Position numbers and translations under genes: made by a program
Shown here: positions 1 through 3,981 of the stretch, piece by piece
Numbering within the stretch: position 1 is the stretch's first letter
Layout of the letters: the number at the start of each line of letters is the position of its first letter
Source: an uncultured Eggerthella sp.
GTDB lineage: Bacteria; Actinomycetota; Coriobacteriia; Coriobacteriales; Eggerthellaceae
Reading direction: 5' to 3'
Length of the DNA: 5,823 nt
Assembly (NCBI GenBank): GCA_902470405.1
Contig: CABRGJ010000069.1
Coordinates: forward strand, 1 to 5,823
The notes under the pieces: model-generated
Database searches by the model: none
Told to the model about the DNA's origin: nothing
Seen by the model: the letters and a program-made list of their open reading frames with translations, nothing else

Positions 1-140
1 CGGCCAGCTATCCCGAAGGTACGCCCGATGAATCTTGGACGGTACCTCAGATCGAGGCTTATGCAGCTGATAAGGGTATCGACCTCACGGGATGCACCAA
101 CAAAGCCGAGAAGCTTGCAGCGATGACCGCAACTGAATAA
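1..140 (+). CDS. Major tail protein, C-terminal end (partial)
   Basis: This is the 3' end of a gene that begins left of the window. The readable frame starts at base 3 and gives 45 residues before a TAA at 138-140. The segment WTVPQIEAYAADKGIDLTG, followed by a Lys/Glu-containing helix, reads like the HeH/LEM-type helix-extended-loop-helix module often found at the C-terminus of phage structural proteins. The next genes are a tail assembly chaperone and a tape measure protein, and in siphovirus genomes the gene before the chaperone is normally the major tail (tube) protein. That identity is therefore inferred from position and the C-terminal module, because the tube-forming core is not visible. 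A hairpin terminator follows the stop at once. An alternative is another virion protein with the same appendage. Confidence 0.7.
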   Translation, partial: ASYPEGTPDESWTVPQIEAYAADKGIDLTGCTNKAEKLAAMTATE

Positions 141-152
141 TCGACTCTTGGG

Positions 153-182
153 CGGCTGGGTAAAACCAGCCGTTCGTTTTTT
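153..182 (+). terminator. Intrinsic terminator between major tail protein and chaperone
   Basis: CGGCTGG at 153-159 pairs perfectly with CCAGCCG at 166-172 across a six-base loop (GTAAAA), and two further G-T wobbles are possible outside. A run of six T follows at 177-182, after a short TTCG interruption. The 7-bp GC-rich stem and T-tract fit a rho-independent terminator. It lies 12 bases after the upstream stop and before the chaperone's ribosome binding site. No promoter is evident between it and the chaperone start, so it probably works as a partial terminator that keeps the major tail protein transcript more abundant than the downstream genes. Confidence 0.75.
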
Positions 183-185
183 GTT

Positions 186-190
186 AGGAG
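186..190 (+). promoter_or_regulatory. Ribosome binding site of the tail assembly chaperone
   Basis: AGGAG lies four bases before the ATG at 195. The spacing is a little short but usable, and it fixes the start of the chaperone just downstream of the terminator T-tract. Confidence 0.7.
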
Positions 191-194
191 AATC

Positions 195-581
195 ATGAAT
201 CCTGATTACTTAGAGCGTATGAGCGCAAATGAGCTGAACGAGTACGGCAAAGCTCTTGGCATTGAGATGTCACCCGCTAAGACCGTTGAGGAAAAGGTTA
301 ATCTTATCGAGGGCAAGCGCAACAAGGATGCCGTTATTCCTGTTTTGGGTCTTGAGCTGTCTATCCCGAAGAAGAGGGCAAACGACAGGCGAGTAACCGA
401 CATTCTTGCACAAGATATGACCGACCAGAATGCAGAAGAAGCTATGACCCTCTTGCTTGGAGAAGAGCAGATGAACGAGGTCGTCAAAGCCTGCACGGAT
501 GAGGACGGTACTGTTGACAATATCGCCATGGGCGTTGTCTTTGCAAAGGTGTTCACTTCCCCTGAACTAAAAAACTTATAA
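195..581 (+). CDS. Tail assembly chaperone (gpG-like), short form
   Basis: This encodes a 128-residue acidic cytoplasmic protein with no signal peptide or membrane segment. Proteins in this position act as chaperones that bind the tape measure protein and recruit tail tube subunits, and are absent from the finished virion. The N-terminal ~40 residues (SANELNEYGKALGIEMSP, then a Glu/Lys helix) resemble a HeH/LEM/SAP-like helix pair. The middle (IPKKRANDRRVTDILAQD) and the Asp-rich TDEDGTVDN stretch near residues 100-108 look like the common gpG-like chaperones of Gram-positive prophages, by memory only. The start is supported by AGGAG at 186-190. The last sense codons CTA AAA AAC TTA contain a slippery heptamer one codon before the stop, so a fraction of ribosomes should continue in the -1 frame. 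The short form is expected to be the major product. Confidence 0.85.
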   Translation: MNPDYLERMSANELNEYGKALGIEMSPAKTVEEKVNLIEGKRNKDAVIPVLGLELSIPKKRANDRRVTDILAQDMTDQNAEEAMTLLLGEEQMNEVVKACTDEDGTVDNIAMGVVFAKVFTSPELKNL

Positions 582-952
582 CGCTTGCACGTCTTGAAGC
601 TGGTCGTACAAGCGAGCTTCGGCACGATTTCCGTCACTACTATCACGTCTCATTCGATGAGGTAGATCCTGAAGAGTCGATCGACCTCATCAGGATGCTA
701 CCAACGGGTTCTCGCTATATGGCATCGCTTAGTCCTGATTGCGCCTGGAGCGATGAATACAGTGCGCTCATGGACATTAAGGAGCTTACTACCTGGTGTC
801 TTTTGAGGCTCAACGGATACAGCGGTGAACTTCCTGAAATAGTTAGCCGTCCATGGCGAGAAGTGCGTCGTGCTGCACAAGCTAAACAGGCTTCAGAAAA
901 AGCAAAACGAATCAAAGAACAACTGAATAGCGGAAGCTGGGAGGCGGTGTAA
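195..952 (+). CDS. Tail assembly chaperone, -1 frameshift fusion (gpGT-like)
   Basis: This predicted minor product joins codons 195-575 (127 aa) to the -1 frame from base 575 to the TAA at 950-952 (125 aa), giving 252 aa. Three sequence facts support it. The -1 frame is closed by a TGA at 563-565, just before the slip site, and is then open to 950. It has no ATG, GTG or TTG codon before 695. The ATG at 695 has no usable ribosome binding site and would miss the first 40 codons. The extension is compact and plausible: RHDFRHYYHVSFDEV, then LIRMLPTGSRYMASL, a Trp-Ser segment, a helix ending near LLRLNGY, and a basic, helical tail (RRAAQAKQASEKAKRIKEQL). This recalls the gpT-like chaperone partners of actinophages, including the DUF5361 type, an assignment made from memory. 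In lambda the T part contacts the tape measure. The stop overlaps the next start by one base. Confidence 0.82.
569..575 (+). promoter_or_regulatory. -1 programmed frameshift slippery heptamer A_AAA_AAC
   Basis: In the chaperone frame the codons read CTA AAA AAC TTA TAA. The last A of CTA with AAA AAC makes A_AAA_AAC, a textbook X_XXY_YYZ site on which both tRNAs can re-pair in the -1 frame. It sits inside a very short window, between the -1 frame stop at 563-565 and the 0 frame stop at 579-581, exactly where a slip has to occur. Confidence 0.85.
582..614 (+). promoter_or_regulatory. Hairpin downstream of the slippery site (frameshift stimulator)
   Basis: CGCTTG at 582-587 pairs with CAAGCG at 609-614. 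After one C/A mismatch (588/608), ACG at 589-591 pairs with CGT at 605-607, leaving a 13-base loop at 592-604. The stem has nine base pairs and begins six bases after the heptamer, within the spacing usual for stimulators of -1 frameshifting. Its folding energy was not computed. Confidence 0.6.
939..944 (+). promoter_or_regulatory. Ribosome binding site of the tape measure gene
   Basis: GGGAGG lies seven bases before the ATG at 952, inside the last codons of the chaperone extension. The TAATG arrangement at 950-954 means the extension's stop and the tape measure start share one A, which favours translational coupling to ribosomes that frameshifted. Confidence 0.8.
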
Positions 953-2994
953 TGGCCGAACTCGGAAAGGGCTATATCAATGTCATCCCGAAGTTTCCGG
1001 GGCTGGCAAGCTCTATTAGTGGGGCTTTAGCTGGCGTTGATGCCAAGCAGTCAGGGCAGAAGTGGGGTACTAACTTCAGCCAGGGAGTGAGCGGCGGATT
1101 CGTTAAATCAGGTGCCGCAGTAGGAGTATTCTCTTCACTTACTAACGCTGCGATAGGTTCTATCACTTCAAATCTTGATGCTGCTATTTCACGTTTTGAC
1201 ACGCTCAATAACTACCCTCGTGTGATGCAGTCGCTTGGCTACTCTTCAGATGAGGCAGACGCTTCAATCTCGAAAATAAGCGACAGGCTTCAAGGACTGC
1301 CTACAACGCTCGACTCAATGGTCAAGACGGTTCAGGGTTTTTCGGTCGTAACGAAAGATCTTGACCTTGCGACCGAATCGGGTCTTGCGCTCAATGACAT
1401 GCTGCTTGCAAGTGGCTCGTCGCAGCAGCTTGTAACCTCTGCTCAAGAACAGTTTAGGCAGATGCTTTCTAAGGGTAAGCCTGATATGCAGGACTGGAAG
1501 AGCCTTACCCAGGCAATGCCTGGACAGCTCGATCAGCTTGCAAAATCTATGCTTGAGCCGACTGCTAATGCTAACGATCTTTATGCTGCTCTTGGTGGTG
1601 GGAAGAACAAAGCAAAATTCACCATGACTGATCTCTTGAACCAGATCGTCAAGCTCGACAAAGAGGGCGGTGATGGCTTTGCGAGCTTCGAGGAACAGGC
1701 ACGCCAGGCAACAGGCGGTGTTCAAACCTCTATGGCAAATCTGGGTACCTCCATTTCGCGCGGTATCGCTGGGGTTATGGATGCCGTAGGCCAGGACACA
1801 ATCGCTGGCGTGTTCACTGATCTCAAAGACGGCATAAATGATGCGTTCGGAGTTGTTCAGGATGTTGTTTCCGACAATGCTCCACAGATCAAGTCTTTCA
1901 CAGCATCGCTCAGAGATGTTGCGCCTAGCGCGATGGCGGCTGGTGCTGGTCTCATGGTCTTTCAGGCTGGTGGCAATTACCTTCCTGGAGTCATCAACAA
2001 GGGCAAGCAGTTAAAGGAATCATTCCAGCTTGCCGCTGGCGGTGCTGGCACACTTAGTGAATCACTGAAAGCCACAGGTGCTATCGCTAATCCTGCTGGT
2101 GTCGCATTGGGTCTCGCGGGTGCCGCTGCTGGCATTCTCGCAATGAAAGCCTATGAAGCGTACCAGAAAGAGCAGACCCTTGAGTTAGCAACAAAGGGTC
2201 TTTCTCAGGCAATATCCGATACGGTTTCTTTGGATAATTATTCTGGCAAAGTGAGCAATGTCGGAACCACTGCTCAAAAAGCATCATGGAACATCGATGA
2301 TCTTAATAAGTCGGTTCTCGATCATGCTAATAAGATTCAAGAGACTGCAAGCAGCTCACAACAGCAAATTGCTGAGTTGGATACTTATTCGCAGATTATT
2401 AAAGACTGTGTGGGCGACACCGATCTTTCGAGCGAATCTCAAGGAAAACTCGAATACGCTCTCAGAAAGGTAAATGAGCAATTTGGCCTGAATATCTCAG
2501 TCGCTGATGTTGTTGCTGGGAAATACACCGATCAAAACGGGAAAGTCCAAGACCTAACTTCTTCGCTCGAGGCTCTTATCGAAAAGAAAAAAGAAGAAAT
2601 TCGCTTAGATTCGATTGCTTCCAGTATTGAAGAAGCATCTCAAGCTGAAGATGATGCTGCTAAAGCTTACGCAAAAGCTTTGGACGAACGTGATGCAGCT
2701 AAGAAAAAGTATGAAGAAGCTCAATCTCGACCAGATGGAAACTTCCAGGCAGAAAAGGCTGAATACGAGAAAAAAGAAGCTGAACTTGCTAAGCAAAAGC
2801 AACTCTACGATGAGGCAGCAAACGCCTATTCCGATTTGCTTGAAGAATATAGCGATGAGAAGAAATCTGTCTCTGAATCGGCGGATGCTTATGATGAGTG
2901 GGGTAATTCTGCAAGTAAGGCTTTTCGTGCAATCCTTGAGGGCAATGGGCAAATTTTCAAGCCTCAAAGAGGATTTGCGCGGTCTTGGTGCTGA
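952..2994 (+). CDS. Tape measure protein, N-terminal part (frame-interrupted)
   Basis: This open frame encodes 680 residues of the tail length-determining protein, which lies inside the tail tube and is coated by the chaperones during assembly. The region near residues 80-290 matches the pattern of the tape measure N-terminal domain: FDTLNNYPRVMQSLGY, SDRLQGLPTTLDSM, ALNDMLLASG, QMLSKGKPDMQDWKSL, PGQLDQLAKSML and FASFEEQARQATGG. A Gly/Ala-rich hydrophobic stretch follows at about residues 379-400 (ANPAGVALGLAGAAAGILAM), a feature often seen in tape measures. Residues ~540-650 form a long Lys/Glu/Ala-rich coiled coil. Homology-like sequence ends near ILEGNGQIF at about base 2957. The remaining dozen residues (KPQRGFARSWC) look out of frame, and the natural continuation lies in the +1 frame. 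The start is fixed by a strong ribosome binding site at 939-944. The whole gene, read through the break, would give about 1008 aa. Confidence 0.9.
   Translation: MAELGKGYINVIPKFPGLASSISGALAGVDAKQSGQKWGTNFSQGVSGGFVKSGAAVGVFSSLTNAAIGSITSNLDAAISRFDTLNNYPRVMQSLGYSSDEADASISKISDRLQGLPTTLDSMVKTVQGFSVVTKDLDLATESGLALNDMLLASGSSQQLVTSAQEQFRQMLSKGKPDMQDWKSLTQAMPGQLDQLAKSMLEPTANANDLYAALGGGKNKAKFTMTDLLNQIVKLDKEGGDGFASFEEQARQATGGVQTSMANLGTSISRGIAGVMDAVGQDTIAGVFTDLKDGINDAFGVVQDVVSDNAPQIKSFTASLRDVAPSAMAAGAGLMVFQAGGNYLPGVINKGKQLKESFQLAAGGAGTLSESLKATGAIANPAGVALGLAGAAAGILAMKAYEAYQKEQTLELATKGLSQAISDTVSLDNYSGKVSNVGTTAQKASWNIDDLNKSVLDHANKIQETASSSQQQIAELDTYSQIIKDCVGDTDLSSESQGKLEYALRKVNEQFGLNISVADVVAGKYTDQNGKVQDLTSSLEALIEKKKEEIRLDSIASSIEEASQAEDDAAKAYAKALDERDAAKKKYEEAQSRPDGNFQAEKAEYEKKEAELAKQKQLYDEAANAYSDLLEEYSDEKKSVSESADAYDEWGNSASKAFRAILEGNGQIFKPQRGFARSWC
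2941..2966 (+). other. Frame break in the tape measure gene
   Basis: The coding signal passes from the frame of 952 to the +1 frame within this stretch. Removing one base from GGG at 2947-2949 gives a smooth join reading GNGKFSSLKEDL. Removing one from TTTT at 2954-2957 gives GNGQISSLKEDL. Either reading restores one open frame from 952 to 3979. Short homopolymers make a sequencing, assembly or replication indel plausible. No stop codon or rare codon stalls the upstream frame at this point, so the usual hallmarks of programmed +1 shifting are missing. Confidence 0.75.
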
Positions 2995-3979
2995 TACAAA
3001 AGCACTTGCAGAACTAACTCCTGAGCAGATGGAGAGGCTTGCTCAGTCTTACAACGGCACTATGCCATCTATCGTTGCCTTGCTTGACGAGTTCGACGTT
3101 GGTATGGATGAAACCGCGAAGAAATCAGCCTATAACACCAAGAATATGTCTGACACCCTAGAGCAATTCAAGGGCTCTGCTAACGGGGCGCTTGATGGTG
3201 TGGACATTTCAACATTCGCGAGCAAGCTCAACGATGCGGGTGTGTCATCCGAACAGCTAGCGAACATTGGCAGCGATAACTTCAATCGCTTGGCGCAACA
3301 ATGCGACTACGATCTCGACCTAATGATCGCGATGGTGCAGGCGTACAACAGTGTTCCTATCGTCGATAAGGACGGGAATATAACTGTTGATGAAACTACG
3401 TTGATAGACGCTCAAGGAAACCTGTACAAGTGGAATGGTTCAACTCTTGAAGATAAGAACGGTAACGCTGTAGTAAACGACCTAACGCTCACTGACGCAC
3501 AAGGGCATGTAGTTGAGTGGAATGGTTCAGGTTTAAGAACGCTTAACGGCAGCGCAAAGGTTGATAGCAATCTTAAAAGTGTGCTTTCTGACATAGATAG
3601 GTGGAATAGCTCCAGCTTAAAAACTATAAAAGGAACCGCATCTGTCGCTACGTCTGGTATCAATACGGTGCTTGGAGTACTTGGGCGTGCTACAGGTGGT
3701 ATTCGTCTGCACGCTGCCGGAGCTATCGCAACCAAGGCAACTCCGCTCGATATTGTTGGCGAAGACGGCGCGGAGGCCATTGTTCCTTTGACGAATAAAA
3801 AATATTCGCAGCCTTTTATTGATCTTCTTGCCGAAGGGATTGATGAAAAGTTCGGTGATGGTGGACGAGGTGGCAACACCTACGTGACCATCCATCTTGC
3901 TGTCGGCGCAGACTCAAGCGCCAAAGACATTACTCGCGCTATTGCTCGCGAGATCAAACTTCACGGACTAATGAGGTAA
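2945..3979 (+). CDS. Tape measure protein, C-terminal part (+1 frame)
   Basis: This is the continuation of the tape measure in the +1 frame. Sequence with tape measure character starts at SSLKEDLRGLGADTKALAEL (about 2957) and ends at the TAA at 3977-3979. Visible features are a helical LTPEQMERLAQSYNGTMP segment, three W-N-x-S-x-L repeats (bases 3407-3660), and the typical C-terminal signature GEDGAEAIVPLTNKKYSQPF followed by a Gly-rich turn and a basic helix. The start given is the ATG at 2945, the last one before the homology-like sequence, with GAGGG at 2938-2942. That would give 344 aa, but an independent start is not proven. The same frame is open back to at least 2615, though its translation there is Met/Arg/Leu-rich and non-protein-like, so that part is a shadow. 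Most likely this is not a separate gene but the 3' third of one tape measure gene split by a single-base indel or, less likely, by recoding. Confidence 0.8.
   Translation: MGKFSSLKEDLRGLGADTKALAELTPEQMERLAQSYNGTMPSIVALLDEFDVGMDETAKKSAYNTKNMSDTLEQFKGSANGALDGVDISTFASKLNDAGVSSEQLANIGSDNFNRLAQQCDYDLDLMIAMVQAYNSVPIVDKDGNITVDETTLIDAQGNLYKWNGSTLEDKNGNAVVNDLTLTDAQGHVVEWNGSGLRTLNGSAKVDSNLKSVLSDIDRWNSSSLKTIKGTASVATSGINTVLGVLGRATGGIRLHAAGAIATKATPLDIVGEDGAEAIVPLTNKKYSQPFIDLLAEGIDEKFGDGGRGGNTYVTIHLAVGADSSAKDITRAIAREIKLHGLMR
3407..3660 (+). repeat. Three imperfect 84-87 bp tandem repeats in the tape measure
   Basis: The Trp codons of three units lie at 3431, 3518 and 3602, with periods of 87 and 84 bases. 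Each unit carries the 15-residue pattern W-N-[GS]-S-x-L-x4-G-x-A-x-V (WNGSTL…GNAVV, WNGSGL…GSAKV, WNSSSL…GTASV). The first two units also share DAQG before the Trp and the exact 13-base string GTGGAATGGTTCA at 3430-3442 and 3517-3529. The periods are multiples of three, so the repeats keep frame. Similar repeats occur near the C-terminus of many Gram-positive phage tape measures. Confidence 0.8.
3973..3976 (+). promoter_or_regulatory. Ribosome binding site of the downstream tail protein
   Basis: GAGG, in the context ATGAGGTAA, lies five bases before the ATG at 3982 and overlaps the last codons of the tape measure. Only two bases separate the tape measure stop from the next start, so the genes are probably translationally coupled. 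Confidence 0.65.
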
Positions 3980-3981
3980 AT

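Noticed and set aside
206..646. Minus-strand open frame of 146 codons across the chaperone, and other antisense frames (for example 1315-1725, 3412-3879, 5041-5331)
   Set aside because: They lie opposite well-supported tail genes, have low-complexity or Ser/Leu/Arg-rich translations, and no convincing ribosome binding sites. They are shadows.
695..952. Independent 85-aa gene starting at the ATG at 695
   Set aside because: There is no proper ribosome binding site, the -1 frame is open and protein-like for 40 codons upstream, and a slippery site lies exactly where that frame opens. It is the 3' part of the frameshift fusion.
2174..2201. Inverted repeat AGACCCTT / AAGGGTCT with a 12-base loop inside the tape measure gene, followed by TTCTC
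   Set aside because: The stem is perfect over 8 bp but there is no real T-tract, and it lies in the middle of an open coding region. It is probably chance.
2581..2600. A-rich run in the tape measure (AAG AAA AAA GAA codons) as a second recoding site
   Set aside because: The codon phase does not give a strong X_XXY_YYZ heptamer, and the protein stays coherent in the original frame for more than 100 codons afterwards.
2615..2944. Upstream part of the +1 frame open over 2615-2944 as real coding sequence
   Set aside because: Its translation is rich in Met, Arg, Leu and Lys without domain character, while the overlapping frame of 952 gives a clean coiled coil. Only the part after about 2957 looks genuine.
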